NCBI GenBank assembly: GCA_036971475.1
Contig: JBAIZL010000001.1
Coordinates: forward strand, 110,907,350-110,971,349
DNA: 64,000 bases
Source: Prosapia bicincta
Lineage: Eukaryota > Arthropoda > Insecta > Hemiptera > Cercopidae
Direction of reading: 5' to 3'
Shown: positions 11,538 to 25,593 of the stretch, piece by piece
How the letters are laid out: each line of letters opens with the position of its first letter
How positions within the stretch are numbered: position 1 is the first letter of the stretch
Notes under the pieces: model-generated
Seen by the model: the letters and a program-made list of their open reading frames with translations, nothing else
Told to the model about the DNA's origin: nothing
The model's database searches: none
Position numbers and translations under genes: made by a program

Positions 11538-14500
11538 TTACAATAATCCTAATAAATTTACAATAAACTCAAACGCTCATTTAGTATAACACATTAAAGC
11601 CGGATGTATGTTAAGTAATAATCAACAAATACTTTCGTGCATGATCGGAACAATCTTTTCCATTTTGATTATCTCCCTTCCAGACAATACTAAATACTGA
11701 AAGGATTACATAATCAATTTAATTTTACACAATTGTATTAGATAATAACTTTTAATAAGTATTGTTTTAAATATAAAATATATTAAAGATTACGAAGGCG
11801 TAAAGCTTTATTGTTACTGTTGAAATATTTACTGTTAACCTTATTCCCATTTCAATACCATTAGTATAATATGATTATAGCCTAACAGAATGGGTTGTAG
11901 TATTTCAACCGAGACTTTAAGAGAAACGTCTTTAGAAAAGGGAAAATACTAAATTGGGTCCGTTTATTTCAAAAAGAATGTGCTTCCTTTCACCAATACA
12001 ATACAGGAATTAGATTCCACCCCTCGACAAACATTGCCGAGTCAGGTAGGGCGCTGATGTTTGTTTACGATACTTGCTTTATAGTGCCTTGACTTAATAG
12101 CGCCGGCAACTCCCTCCACTCACATCTTTCTACGAGTTCTACAGATACCGATTATAGATTGGTAAAAATAACACAATTAATTCCGAAAGAAAATTTCTTT
12201 TACAAAATATAAAGTGTCGAAAATATGTATGCTTTCATTACACTTTTTAGTAATATACACCTTTGTTATACGTTTTTCTTTAAAACATTTAGTATTACAT
12301 TTTAATTACTTTGATATTAGTTTATGACTATCCGAACTATATTTTTTTTGAAGTTGCCTTTAAAACCGTCACCGCTTAACCTTACAACTCCAAGGAGAAG
12401 ACATTGATGAACATCACTAAGGAGCGATCAAAAAAGTTCTGTCTCAGTAAGTTTTTACAAATTTACAAAATTCGTGTAGTGGACTATAAAATTCCACTTT
12501 ACATTCGGTAATAGTATTTCGGAGCTTGATTAAATATTTTGAAACTGCTGATAATAACGAACGATGTGACGTTGGTGCAATATAAAGCATATTTATAATA
12601 ATATATTAATACCCGATGTACTAACATGAACCTATACAGATTTTTAATTCGTTATCTTTTGTTTAGGTTACGTCAGAGGTGAAACAACCACATAACCTTT
12701 ATACTTTATAAAATCTTCGGGTCATAAAACTGTAAGCATGCATTATTCTGGGTGGGGGGGCATTAAAGCCGAGCAAAATGTTAATATAAGAACCAAATTC
12801 AAGCTATAAATATTAATATCACTAACCGGGTATATTGCACAATATTATAATAAATCCCTGCAAAATGTGCTGAAATTATATGACCGGCTTATTTATGAAT
12901 AAATAAATTATTGTACCAAGAAAGTACAAAGTTACTGTAATTTTTTTTATGTCGCTGGAAAACTTTGTAACTAGAAAAATAATAAGGTACTAGTAAATAC
13001 GCGAGAGTAAACCTATTTTAATATTAATTATACTTTTTTATAGTATCATATTCTCTTCCGTTCTTTATGTTTAACGTGAACATCCCAACGATAGTATACC
13101 TCATTTCTGTTACTCTTTCTACTTCCTACAAAAATTCTTCATTTTGTCAGAGTAATTAGGAATTTTATTCAGCCCTTTATTTAAAAGTGTCTCATTTGTT
13201 ATCTTTCCCAAGAGCATCCAATATTCAAATCATTTGTTTAATTATTATCTATTCACTTTGTATTGTCTTTATGTTCATGGTTTTGTAGGTCATGCTTGTA
13301 TCCTGTTTAACTTCCCATTATCTTCGTATTGTTCTTTTTTTCAGTATTTTTCTAGATGTACTTACAATTAACATATAGGGTATACCAGTGTGGTTCCAAC
13401 AGGGGAAATTGGTACATTTAGTTTGGAAGGCAAACTATAGGTAGCAGGATGTAGCCGTACACGACATCTGTTCGCCTATATTCCAGGAGTTGTGCTGGAG
13501 TATCGCTGGAGTTTTGTTGCGATGTTAATGTTTCGTTTGTTATAGCAGATTGTGTGCAAAATAAAAGTGTGTGTTGTGTTATGATATTTACTCCTTTCAG
13601 GCAACAAACGGCAAATAAGTGCTTCTAGCTTCATTATATAGATTGTTATTTCACGTTTATTTTCTGTTTCATTCATCGAATTCTGTTTCGTGCACGATTT
13701 TAAATGTCAATGAGTGGACCGAGTCGAGGCACGTTGTGACAATGTCCAATCTTGGCTCAATTAATGTGTAATGTACTAGTTTTCAAGTAGTAAGACAACT
13801 TGTGCTACAGTAAATTAAAGAAAGAATAGGATACTAAGGAAAACAAAACGAATGCGTGGATGGGATTTAAAAAGGATACCAAAAGTTTAGAATTATATTT
13901 ATTTCAGAATAGGAAAACTAACTGAGCGGTTATGTAAAGCAAGCTTCAAAAATCGTGAATAATTAAGACGTTTTTCAAAGCAAACAAAACTGTTGTGCCA
14001 AAGAATTGGCTTGTGAGTGAACCAGTAAGTGATTGTTACCAAAGAAGCAAGCAATAGTTAGAGATAAAATGTATCGAAAATCATACAAATCTTTCCTTTC
14101 ATCAAAAACCGGCGTAAATAATGTCAGGAAAAGAGGGTTTGTGTAAAAGTGTCAAATGCTAAGCCATTATAGTGTTTGATTGTAACGCTAAAGGCAACTA
14201 CTTCGATTAATACAGGACAATCTGTTTCAATCTGTGTGTAGTAGGAGGACTATTGTTTACCTGGAAGTTTATGTACAAGCAATGGCGATTGCAAAGTAAT
14301 CAGAATATTAAATCTCTTATTTTAAGAGAAAAACGTAAATATCTTTTTAAAAAGGATATTATTATTTTTATTGTATAACTTATTTGTAACAGTGTTTTCC
14401 TAATATTTTACAATGATAAATAGGTGCTCAGACATTGTTTACAAAGTAAGACTTCTGGCAAGGTTTTTTTCATTGTGATATTATTCTGTGGGTTGATCAA

Positions 14501-15068
14501 ACCTATTTACGAATGAAAAATATAACAGACGTTTAAATGATCTACAAATTTGTTTTTATTTTAGTAATGTAATCCATATTGTTATTTTTCATAAAGTTTG
14601 ATTAGTTTATAATGTTTTTAAGATGTAAAGTGAATATAGATGGTACTATTTACTTTTGTTACATATGTGTTATCAGTTCATCATTTTTACTAACCATTAT
14701 TTACAGCAGATGGAAAAATATTCTTTAATTTAAAAAATGTTTTCGTCATATAACTTTTATTGTTACTTGAATTATAACCTTATTTATTATTTCATAATTA
14801 TTTAGTTTTAAAATGCATCTACTTTTGTTACATAATTGTTCATCACTTTATCATTTCTATCATTTTTACTATTAATTAATCATAACAGACTTTAGAATAT
14901 TCTTTTACTTATTATTTATTCTTTTATTTTTACTTGTAATACTAATTAACTTGTTTTATAAATTGTTTTAAATTTGAGCAAACAGGTCTTAAAATCTGAC
15001 GCATGCGCTGTGACTGTAACTTGTTTGTTTATGTGCAACCAGATGAGGAGGCTACATAGGCTACTTAC

Positions 15069-15187
15069 TTTATCCAACGTCCGTACGTAAATCTTCATCC
15101 ATTCGACGTCTAGCCTCCCAGTAGCAATTGCTTGTTCTATTGTTCGGTGATATTAGAGCCTTCCAGTCACTTAGAGACTTTCCTTTC
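15069..15187 (-). CDS. Exon candidate, 119 bp, left-arm copy (unidentified)
   Basis: On the minus strand a pyrimidine-rich acceptor (TTTTGCAG before 15187) and a consensus donor (GTAAGT, 15068-15063) bracket 119 bp. The same exon with the same sites is at 41401-41519 in the right arm. One frame is open for 38 codons (DWKALISPNN, CYWEARRRMDEDLRTD) and stops one base before the donor. A second frame starts at an ATG in the right arm and runs through the donor in phase 0; here that ATG is ATA. The product is unknown. It could be a 5' UTR/first coding exon or a terminal exon. Confidence 0.33.
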
Positions 15188-16198
15188 CTGCAAAATTGCA
15201 CATTGGGCAGGGCGAGGAAGCTTATTGGTTAAATCTTTGTAGTAAACCTTGTGAACATGAAATCTGTAGGCCTTGTGGACTGTAAAATTAATCTAGTTGA
15301 AGTAATTTACTTTTCTTAATAATATCTAACAAAAAATGTACGCATATGTAACAACCTCTTAAAAGTATGTCACAAACACACCGCTTTATGACAAGGTGTG
15401 AGATTTCAAAAAAATGTAATTTGCATTTTCGTTTTTTATCTGAATTTCATAGTTATATCTAATATCTAAACATGGTTGTTTACTTTTGCATTTAGTGTTT
15501 TCACGGTTTTAATGAATTTATTTGTTTAGCAAAATATAATATCCTTGTTGAATTATCCGAGCTTCATATTGTTTGTTTACGTTCAGTATATTGTATCTCT
15601 TCGATTACCTTGATATATTTATGCCTTATAGGATAGCTGTTTTATTGTAGTTGTGTCTTGTACAAGTTTAACACCAAATTTAGTTCTTGGTTGGTATTTG
15701 TTTATGGCGTTTTATTGTTATGATTAGATTTATTGACTGCTTCAAAAGTTAAATGTTATGGTGAATCTAGGATATTTAGTTTTTTCCACCGGTTAAATTT
15801 CTCTCAATTTTAGGATTCATGGTATTTACAAAACAACTCTCCGGCTTTTCTTAACTTTTGTTATTGAGATAGAGACGTTCAAAATCGTTCAATGGCCTAT
15901 CTCAATCTTGCCTTGTCTTGTGTTTGCTCTGTCCTAACCAGAGGTTGCACACCTTGGCGATTTGTCTTATTGCGTCAATATTTAGGTACCGAAAACACCA
16001 TGTGTCTTTAACGTACATACTTTATACCCAAAATAATCACACCTTGTTTCATAAAAACCTCTTCCTGTAAAATACCTCTAGTATTTTAGTGTATTAACTA
16101 TAATAAAGTATTATCAATATTTTAATAAATACTAATTTTACAAATAAAATAAAATAAAGTGATAATAACAAATATTAAAAAAAATAATTTATAATTCA

Positions 16199-16200
<2 letters not shown>

Positions 16201-16253
<53 letters not shown>
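16201..16253. repeat. Compound microsatellite (AC)n-(AT)n
   Basis: Pure AC (16201-16234) followed by AT (16235-16253). The right-arm partner 40174-40266 is longer in both parts. Confidence 0.97.
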
Positions 16254-17815
16254 AGACAATAGTAAAACCTTCAAAACATTCAAAAGTTAACCATATAAGA
16301 AATAAATTTAACAATAAAATATTACTCATACCTATGCTACTAAAGTATGGAGACTATATTATTTATTTTTATTTTTAATTTTAACTACCCATAAAAGTCA
16401 TATAAGTTATTAATTTTTAAATAATTGTAAAACAAAAACAGTATAACAGCGTGTACATATCTAGACGTTAAACTCTTAATACATTATATCGTCTAAAATC
16501 TTAATTGTTTTATTAAAACAAAACACTTTATTAGTTTCAATCAATAATATATTACAACTTTATTTTGTTAATGTCTTTACTTTAAAATGCAGTTGAAAGG
16601 CATTTTTAAAAAAATTGGTTTAATTACATATTGTAAATTTGGATACTATAAATTGTTATAATTGACTCTGCAAGGGTGAATACATAAACTTACGAACCTA
16701 GTGGATATTCGCCTTTCAGATAATTAGCAGACTTATTTTCATTGGATGATTAATATTTTTACAATATGTCAAATCAATTATTTATTATAAAAAACTTTAT
16801 TACTAATTTACCATATTATAATTGAAACAATCGTAAATAAGCAAAAGGATAAAGTTTAACAAAAATTAAGTCTAGAAAATTATTCATTATCACTAAAATA
16901 TTTACTGAAACAAAACGCCACTTGCATCAAATTTACTAAAAATAGCTTATTGTAATATAAAATGACGGAGAACTATAGATCCTGTTATAAATTCCAAATA
17001 TGTGATCCAATCTACATATATATGTAGATACGAACGGACCACTCTTTGTGATATACACAATGTTTCTTGCGCAATATGCAAAAGTAGCCCTAGTATTCTA
17101 AAATTGCTTTAAAACTGCTACCGCAGGTGGTTAGTAAGTATCTTTTAATTCAATGTCTAAAATAGTTAATAGCAAATTCAATAGTTATTTTCAAAGGAAC
17201 TTTTATTCATTATTTATAAGATTTAAATCTGTATTAGAATGTTTATAATGAAAATAGTGTAACCATAAATATTATAAATTACAAAAACCACAAATTTTTA
17301 AAAAGGTATTAAAAATCGTTTTTAAATAAATCATATGATTTGAACAATGTATCTTATCTGTGATCTAATCTATACGTTACTAGTGACGATTTCCTTAGAA
17401 ATACTATCAATTCTTTCTTGGAAGGAAAAAATATAAACTTTATGTTTGATAGCTTTAAGACAGTGTATCAGATAAGACCTAAGTAGGTTAGCAGCATTGT
17501 AACTATACAAATCGGTGTCTTATTAACATTTTTAGCTCGTATCTTTAGATATTTATAAGGCTGTACAGAATGGCGTGTATCCAACTCAATTCTTGCAAGC
17601 GCTCTAGATTGTTTTAAAATCTCATGTTTGTCTTTGTTTCTTTCAATTATTTTTACAGTAAGACGGTTTTTGTTTAAATAAAAAATATATTTTTAAAGAT
17701 TTTTAGTAAATACGTTCGATAATCTAAGACTAATAGGTAATGAGTTTTAGAAAGAAAAGTAAATTTCTGAATTGAGTAAAATTAAATGTTTTTTTTTCTA
17801 AAAGAGTGTGGTCTT

Positions 17816-17835
17816 CTGAGAGTGGTTGCTCTCAG
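17816..17835. repeat. 7-bp hairpin at an arm indel breakpoint
   Basis: CTGAGAG, TGGTTG, CTCTCAG. In the right arm the homology breaks inside the second stem, where 731 bp (37861-38591) replace four bases (ATTC) of the left arm. Confidence 0.6.
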
Positions 17836-17839
17836 AATG

Positions 17840-18366
17840 AACAAGATCTGCCATACCATTAAGACGTAGGATTTTTGATGTATAGAGAGTAAAATATTAT
17901 ATTATTTTCTGCTATTATTCTATTATTATATGTATTATAATATTAACAATAATTAGTGCTTAATTATTGGAAAACGCTCATTAAAAGATGCACATTTTAA
18001 TTAGTAGCATTTTGTTCAAATTAAATATAGACATACTTTATAATTATTTATAATTTAATTGATGATGCATGCACTAAAAATTATAATATAGATATATTGT
18101 CCTTGCAGGTTAATTAGTGCTGAATAAAGGTTAAATCTTTGTTCTATATTATCCAATGCAATATTTTGTAAAGTTTACTCCGTTGTAGAACGTTTTGACG
18201 GTACATGACAACGTGTTTCAATTTACAGTTTGAATGATATTGGCAACACCTGGTGGTTCTCTTTCGATTTCATTTTATTTTAGAAATTGTTGAATACATG
18301 AGTTGTCCTTTAAGAAAATATGTTTTTTGCCCAGAATATTTTTCTTATAAAAACACTACGAAATTT

Positions 18367-18420
<54 letters not shown>

Positions 18421-18843
18421 TGTGTGTGTGTGTGTGTATAGTACAGAAAAATTATAAATTTCCATGTTATAGTTTATGACAACTATATTTATTGCAAATT
18501 AGGGATATTATTTATACAAAATATTGTTTCACGTTTACGCTAGAATATACTTCTAGCATTATGGAAATATTAAAAAAATTAAGTTCAGATTTAACTGTAG
18601 ATATTAAAACATGGGGAACATTTTAGATCACAAATGTTCCTTTTTCTTGTGACATCCATTCAGACAGTACTAGCAACAATTTTAGATCAACACCTTTAAG
18701 TACCTACTTTAAAATTTAAAAAAGGCTTTTAAAAATCCTGGAACTATTTGTTATTTTGCGATAACAGTGAACTAAAATTTTATTAATATATTTCCTTGAT
18801 TTGAAAATAATTTTATTTAGTATTATATACAAATTTATAGACC
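17840..18843. repeat. Arm block D, left copy
   Basis: Pairs with 36870-37860. It is AT-rich with a compound AT/GT tract at 18370-18437. The short ORF running into that tract (18253-18441) is an artefact of the repeat. No gene seen. Confidence 0.9.
18370..18437. repeat. Compound microsatellite (AT)n-(GT)n
   Basis: About 49 bp AT then about 19 bp GT. The right-arm partner (37272-37322) has AC then an interrupted AT tract. Confidence 0.96.
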
Positions 18844-19220
<377 letters not shown>

Positions 19221-19230
<10 letters not shown>

Positions 19231-19321
19231 TATTGTAAAATGGGAACCTGAGCACAGAGACGATATTGAGATTGTTCGCAAGTGGAAGACTTGCAAACAG
19301 AAGGTTTTTCAACTCACACAG
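19221..19321 (+). CDS. Exon candidate, 101 bp, KWEPEHRDD-type (unidentified)
   Basis: A good acceptor (CCTATTTTTGTACCAG ending at 19220) and donor (CAG|GTAACA at 19322) enclose an open frame: two bases completing a split codon, then 33 codons ending in phase 0. The peptide includes HIVKWEPEHRDDIEIVRKWK and ends KVFQLTQ. Its charged, mixed composition is unlike the AT-repeat translations around it. I do not recognise the family. The right-arm copy (36769-36858) has lost the acceptor. Its exit phase matches the entry phase of the exon candidate at 31870-32065 (same orientation relative to the arms), so the two could belong to one gene. Confidence 0.45.
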
Positions 19322-20252
19322 GTAACAAAAGTACAAACAAAAATTAATATAGTTTTTACTGTCAAACTTGTATGACGCAATTTACAAAAACTACTTACAA
19401 TACTTTCTAATACCACTTAAATCTGCAGTAAGAAAGGTTTTCCTACATGTATATATTTTACAAACACAGTCTCATTGATCGTCACACGTTAATTTCAAAT
19501 TCCTTCTGAATTTTCTGTCATAAATGATAATAATAATGTTAAGTTTTGTAATGTACAATAAAAGTACTATGATATACGTGTTAGAACAGCTGTTCTGTAA
19601 CATAACCTAAACGATAAAATCAGCTGTTACAGAAATAGTATACTGTGTTTTAGATTAAACCTTATAACTTGTGTAAATATTGCAAGTAAGCCGATAATTA
19701 TAAGTTTCCTCCATGAAAAATAGTCAGGCATGCACTAAGGAATAGCCGTTTTAATTAATGAAGCCTGATATATTTCAATTGCACTAATTAATCTACATCC
19801 GAATTCTAGTTATTCAAACAACCTTGAGATAAATATTGATATTGTTTAGTTTAAATTTTAGTTTACATCATACAGGTCTTATGTTTAGGTCATCTATATT
19901 ATTATTTTTTAAATACCTAATACACAATATTGTCTATTATTTACAGGTTTGATGTTTAAAATGTGGAAAGAAATATATCATATGAATATATTATATTATA
20001 AAATATTTGGGATGGTAAACAGTTAGAATAAAATAAATTCAACTTTTTGTCACATTAAAAAAACAATTAAAATATCGGTCCTGAACATTATCAATTAAAA
20101 GAAAATATAAGACTAACAGTCTTATGTTTACGTTTGTATTAGATATTGAATAATGGAGAAATGACTTCAGAGTCCTATATATCTATTTACAATGAAATAA
20201 TGTATTTATTCTTTTAAAGTAACTATCATTTCAATATTTTTATTTAGTTAGG

Positions 20253-20384
<132 letters not shown>

Positions 20385-20769
20385 AATACTTAGTATTTGT
20401 TGCTATTAAAACGTACAAAAATGACAGAACATAAGCTTATAATTAGACTTGGATAGACCATTCAAGCCTCCCAATATCGTTAATTCTATCTTCCTATATC
20501 CCTTGGCTCTTTCACCTCTACTGCTAAATAACGTCGGGTTATATCTCAGTCTCTAGGCTGACTAAACCTGAAAATGAATTCTTACCGACAGAGCAAGGAT
20601 GTATATATGTGCGGCTAAGATGAATTAAAGGACTTGATTGCATATCCAGATGTGGGCAAATGATATTTTTAAGCAAGGAATCGTTTTGTATAAATCAAAG
20701 TGCCATCACTTTACACGGATGAGAAATCAATTTTTAAATTACTTCTTCTTTTATTATTTATTCCTACAT

Positions 20770-20955
20770 TTAAAATGGTTTGTAGTAATTATATTCATAA
20801 CCAGAAGTGGTAGTGTAGTAAAGTTTTTGTGTATTTTTGGCTCTTCTGGGCGCAACATTAATAATATTTTTGAATGTACCAAGTAAAAGAGAAAAATCAT
20901 CTTGTGTCTGGCCTAAGCCCATACGAAAGAACTTTTGTAGCCTAAAGAAATAAAT
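20770..20955 (-). pseudogene. Possible Harbinger-like transposase fragment, left copy
   Basis: The minus-strand frame contains LQKFFRMGLGQTQDDFSLLL. The FFRM...DF..LL pattern recalls the N-terminal region of PIF/Harbinger transposases. The rest of the ORF is not similar to anything I know and it ends after about 57 residues. The right copy is 35151-35336 (+). This is weak and could be chance. Confidence 0.18.
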
Positions 20956-22312
20956 TACATTTAAAGGTAAATATTTTAAAGGACATACTTTTATTACAGT
21001 CAAGGGACAAAAACAAGTTGTGTCTGGAATTGTTTCAGCCACTTGACTTTATATGGCGTCTTTTACGAGTCCACGTGCTCTACTTTAATGCATACGCAAT
21101 TACAGACAAAAAATCTACAGGAAATATTGTTTGCTGATGTTCGGTGTCATTGTTTTTTACAAAAAAATGTAATTTTCGTTCGTTTACAAGAGATATTCTA
21201 CAATTCCTTCTAATAGTTTAAACTTTGTTTATATTATAAATAGGCCTATTTTGTTCAAATTTTCAATCGTTAATAAAATACTTTTTATCCATCCACTAAA
21301 GTTCAAATACATTTTTTTCTCACAGCTATTTAGCCATTTTACTGATTAGGAAAACATCATTCCTGAATTTATGTGGTCCGTTTGTATGTTATAACAGGTA
21401 TGTTAAATATGATAATATAGTTTAACACCGGCCTATTGGTGAAGTTTATATTACCCTTAAGAAATTAGCTTGTATATTTTGGATGGTATGTTTCTTAACG
21501 CTAATTTTAATTGATATCACTAACTCTAGAAAATAAACATTTTGAAATAAACCCAGCTTGAAATTAATTGCAGCGGACACGGACATAACACACTGGTGAC
21601 AAGGATGTGACGTCATAACTAACAGTTACGACACGAGCATACTAGAGCGTAAATGATCTATGACCAGATATTAACTCTGTTATTATTAATGTACGGAGTT
21701 ACTGTTAACTACTTATTGACGTGCACGGATTTATTATTATTACAATAATTGAAAATATTATTATCAATATTTATCATCATACAACCATATTAAATAAAAC
21801 AATAAAATTATAAATATGTTTTATTAGTGCTAGCTACTGTTATATCGATTTACGTCCATCGTCATTCAAAAGTTTAACTAAAATTTTTCCCAAAGTAAAA
21901 AAAAAAAAATTTTAATAGAAAATTTCTGACCTTTAATTGTTTGCATGAAAGTGTTTACACTACAATCACATTGGTACAATACTTCACGGAAGGCTAGAGG
22001 TAAATAACAATTTAAATGTACGTGCTAAGTTAGTTACTCATTTCTAACTAAGGTTTAGCAACAGCGTAAAACGGAATATAAATGAATAATAAATACTGGA
22101 AATAAAAATAGGTACATTAATATATAGCCTACTGAAATGAATACTTATTGATTTGGTAATAGAAGGACTTTTTCAAGCTCAGATCTTTAGCAGAATTATA
22201 TTACGTAGCCTACCTGCATGTTTTCCTTAGCACAATACCTTGTCTTGCTACATTAAATCGAAAATAGCACCATTGGGTGAATAGTTATACTTGCTATACG
22301 TTAACTGAAATT

Positions 22313-22315
<3 letters not shown>

Positions 22316-22349
<34 letters not shown>

Positions 22350-22368
22350 GATATATATATATATATAT
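22316..22368. repeat. (AT)n tract with one interruption
   Basis: Two AT runs separated by AATG. The right-arm partner 33722-33786 is a longer uninterrupted tract ending ATACATATATAT. Confidence 0.97.
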
Positions 22369-23078
22369 GTATATAAACATTGTTAATTATTTGTATGTTT
22401 ATGTTTATGTGGACTTTTACCTGTATTCTAAAACGAAGAAGCCTCTTAAAACGTAACATATGAGAAACGTCACGGGGCTCATCTTCGTGGGGTTGGGTAA
22501 TGGCCGTTACCAATCCAATCATACTCCTCATTGACGTAAATTCACTTGATTGATCACGGAAGCCAATCCTATGTACAGTATATAGCTAGATAAATAGGTA
22601 GATTTTATAACTATATGATAATTGTTACATAATCTAGTAAACTTATATATATTATATATGTACCACACACACACACACACACAAACATGTATAAATATAT
22701 ATATAAGAGAAATACAAATACAAGAACTTTGAATTGGATAATACATTTCAAAGCTTTTCGTTGGCAATCAGTACCAACCTTCTCATTATTCCTGATCTTA
22801 TGGTACAAACCTTGTAAAACTATAAATTATATAAAGTTATCGCTATGATTTTGATTTGTAAAATAAATTTAAAAATGTGCCCTCTAACCAATGTGTGTAG
22901 TATTATTCTCATGTAATTTCCATGCACGAGTACCTGATATATTTACAGTTTCATAAATCCTTGGTAGCCTTTGTCTCCTAGCATTGTTACTCGGCGCTTA
23001 GGGTTATAATCCGCTGTCACATATATCAGGATAGTCTGTGTGTGAAGGCGTCGAAATAATCTCCATTCCTAGTGAATT

Positions 23079-23408
23079 ATGTGCACGGGATACGAAGAGT
23101 TAAGCACCTTACATTATTGCAAGTATATTTATCTCTCTAATATATCAACTGCTGGCTATCAATGTTTAAAAGGGTGGACTTGTCATGAATCTTTTTATTA
23201 CATCAGACAAGTACTTTTTAGTTTTATATTTTTAAAATATTTCGTCTACATTTTATCCTACAGAACTTCCACTCACCTCTTACTACCCACTGTTATGTTT
23301 TATATTTTCTCAGAGAGTCCTGGAAGATATTGGGACTTTAGCGAGAACTTTACATGCACCAAATCCTATCACGTATTCATCCTAGAAAACTTTGTTGAAA
23401 GAAAATAA
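23079..23408 (+). CDS. 109-codon ORF open in both arms (unidentified)
   Basis: ATG to TAA, and its right-arm copy (32572-32901, minus) is open over the same length. Eight substitutions separate the copies: four silent, four changing residues (L/F, R/G, M/I, E/K), and no indel. The peptide is rich in Tyr, Phe and Cys with a hydrophobic stretch near residues 48-60; it has no recognisable domain and no clear signal peptide. An ORF of this length is near what chance allows in 64 kb at this composition, so coding status is doubtful. Confidence 0.2.
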   Translation: MCTGYEELSTLHYCKYIYLSNISTAGYQCLKGWTCHESFYYIRQVLFSFIFLKYFVYILSYRTSTHLLLPTVMFYIFSESPGRYWDFSENFTCTKSYHVFILENFVERK

Positions 23409-23734
23409 GGTAGATTTCTTCCCAGCAACACTCTACATATACAAAATTCTACTTCCTAAAGTCATTAAAACACCCAAAAACGCATTGTTTGTATACCCTA
23501 TATGTTATAGTTGAATTGATATTTTGTTAAAGTTTTTCAATTGGATTCCAAGTTCCCATAAGCCATTATAAAAATTTTAGACAATTTTTAGATTTTTAAT
23601 TTCTTGAAACTAATGTGTTACACTTGCTCAACATATTTCCTTTACTGATACAATATAAAGGTCGGATAACTAAAATTTCCGGAGGATAAACTTCTTAATT
23701 TTCAAAAAGCTATTATATTATGTCCCTGAAAGTC

Positions 23735-25140
23735 CCTAAATAGTTGTTTAGTCTTTAGCGTTACAACATCTTTATCAACAGTATATAATCAATTAAATGT
23801 ATTTCTAGGCTTTAGGTAACTGTGTTATGGCTTGCATTTTATAATTTCAGTTTTCAAGACTGTTTTCGAATTTTATTTTGTTGGCTTTAAAATTTAATAT
23901 CCAATTTGAAGTAGTTTTGTCTATCCTCGGTGTTCTGGTGCATTCTTTAGGGCTTGACGTGGTGGAATTGGTAATAAAGATGACGAAAGAATTTCTCCAT
24001 TAATCTTTTAACCCCTTCGACTTCGGATCCCTGTGATGGACCTTTCTACTTCCAACTCCCAGGGTAGGGCTCCCTCTCTGGCTGCCAGAACTTGACCTCT
24101 CTACCTGCAACTCTCCGAGTAAGGCTCCCTCTCCGGCTTACAGAACTCTGCCCTCTCTGGCTTTTAGAATTTGACTTCTCTCTTCGGCTCCTCGGATTTT
24201 ACTCTTTAACACTCTACAAACTTATTTACTTTATTTCTCGAGTCCCGTATACTCCTCCATTTCCTTAATTTTCTTCAGGTATAATCTGTGATAGTCCGTT
24301 GTTATGTTTTATTATTTTTTGTTTCAGCTAGTCTAAGACTGTTTTAGATTTGTTGTACCGGTCAAACAAAACGTCTTTGTAATTTTTTCAATCGCTTGGT
24401 TTTGAAAATTTCGTATTTATACGACAGAAGTCTACTCTAATGCAAGTGCTTGTAGGTTTTGGACCTCATTAATTTACCTGATCATTATCTTATTGTTTAA
24501 GTTCTTATTTTAAATTTCTCTGTGCTTTTTTCTAGTTTTTCTAAAATGCTTCTAATATTTTTTTTTTAAATAACAGCACACACTAATCCCTAGTCTACAG
24601 ATTCCCAATAATTTTAATATTTATATTACATTGCATTAAATCGGAAGTTATATATAACTAAACTATTTTGCTCATTTGCCGTTGTAACATAAAACTGCAC
24701 CATGGCCTGTAATCGTTGCAGTAGCCATGCAGGGATTATTAATTACCATGCAATTGAAACAATCTAATTAAACCAAAATCTAATAAATCCAAACAGAGTA
24801 TTGTTGTCTCTCAGTACAATGATACGTGATACGTTTACTGTGTTTTATAAATAAAAGGAATTAAATTGGTCGTTTTTAACATCTCAGGTAAAGACAAAGT
24901 ATCAGTTTTTAAATATTCAATTTAAATCCCTTATATTTATTTATTCCAGGGTTATAAACGTCAGTTTATTTTGGATCGGATAAGGTCCACGTAAGTCGTG
25001 AAATATAAATATTAGCACATTTTTTACCTCTTCGTAAGACACTACATTTTAAAAAAACGTATTTGCTAACATGTTTAGTTTTTCACGCAACCAATCGCAT
25101 ATCAATTTATTACTTTATTATTCAAATCTTTAAAAAATAT
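23735..25140. repeat. Arm block F, left copy
   Basis: Pairs with 30465-31844. It contains a GC-richer degenerate tandem repeat (about 24030-24215); the rest is AT-rich with no gene. Confidence 0.9.
24030..24215. repeat. Degenerate minisatellite, unit about 55 bp
   Basis: Roughly three units each carry a CTCCCTCTCTGGC-like core followed by CAGAACT and CTCTCTACCTGCAACTC-like sequence. It stands out from its AT-rich flanks by GC content. The right-arm copy is 31375-31560, where a 70-codon ORF is just a reading through the repeat. Confidence 0.7.
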
Positions 25141-25593
25141 ATTGTATCTACCTTATGAATTTAGACACTAATTTAGTTTTGGTTAAAGCATTTCTTCTCG
25201 TTTATATTAATGTATCCACAACTTTGGACACTATAGTATCACTATAAAAATTTAGGCTACACTATTCCTGGCTTAGGAACAATTTCATTTTGTGTACAGT
25301 ACCAACATTGATAATACAGCTGTTTTTATCAAATAAATATGTGTTATGAAAAATAAATAGAAATGATATGGTAAAAGAAGTAAAGGCTTATAGCCCTAAT
25401 ACAATAAGAAAGTCCAATTTTAACAAAAACAATGCCAACAGACAAGGAGAATGGAAAGGAATTTGTAAGACGCTTTACGTGACTGAGATCATTCTCGTTT
25501 CACGTGGCAAACTCCTTATCTAAGACTTGTGGCAGCCAAGTTTATGGCTAAATATTTGTGATTGCTTCTACGGTTATTAATTTTAGGTGAGAT
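25141..25593. other. Left-arm-specific 453-bp segment
   Basis: The right arm joins the two flanks directly (near 30445-30465). I see no terminal inverted repeats, target duplication or convincing exon in it. It may be an insertion here or a deletion in the right arm. Confidence 0.7.

Noticed and set aside
13371..13387. TAACATATAGGGTATAC also present in reverse near 23497-23513
   Set aside because: A 17-bp match, but flanks share nothing and AT-rich sequence makes such a match plausible by chance; no element could be bounded.
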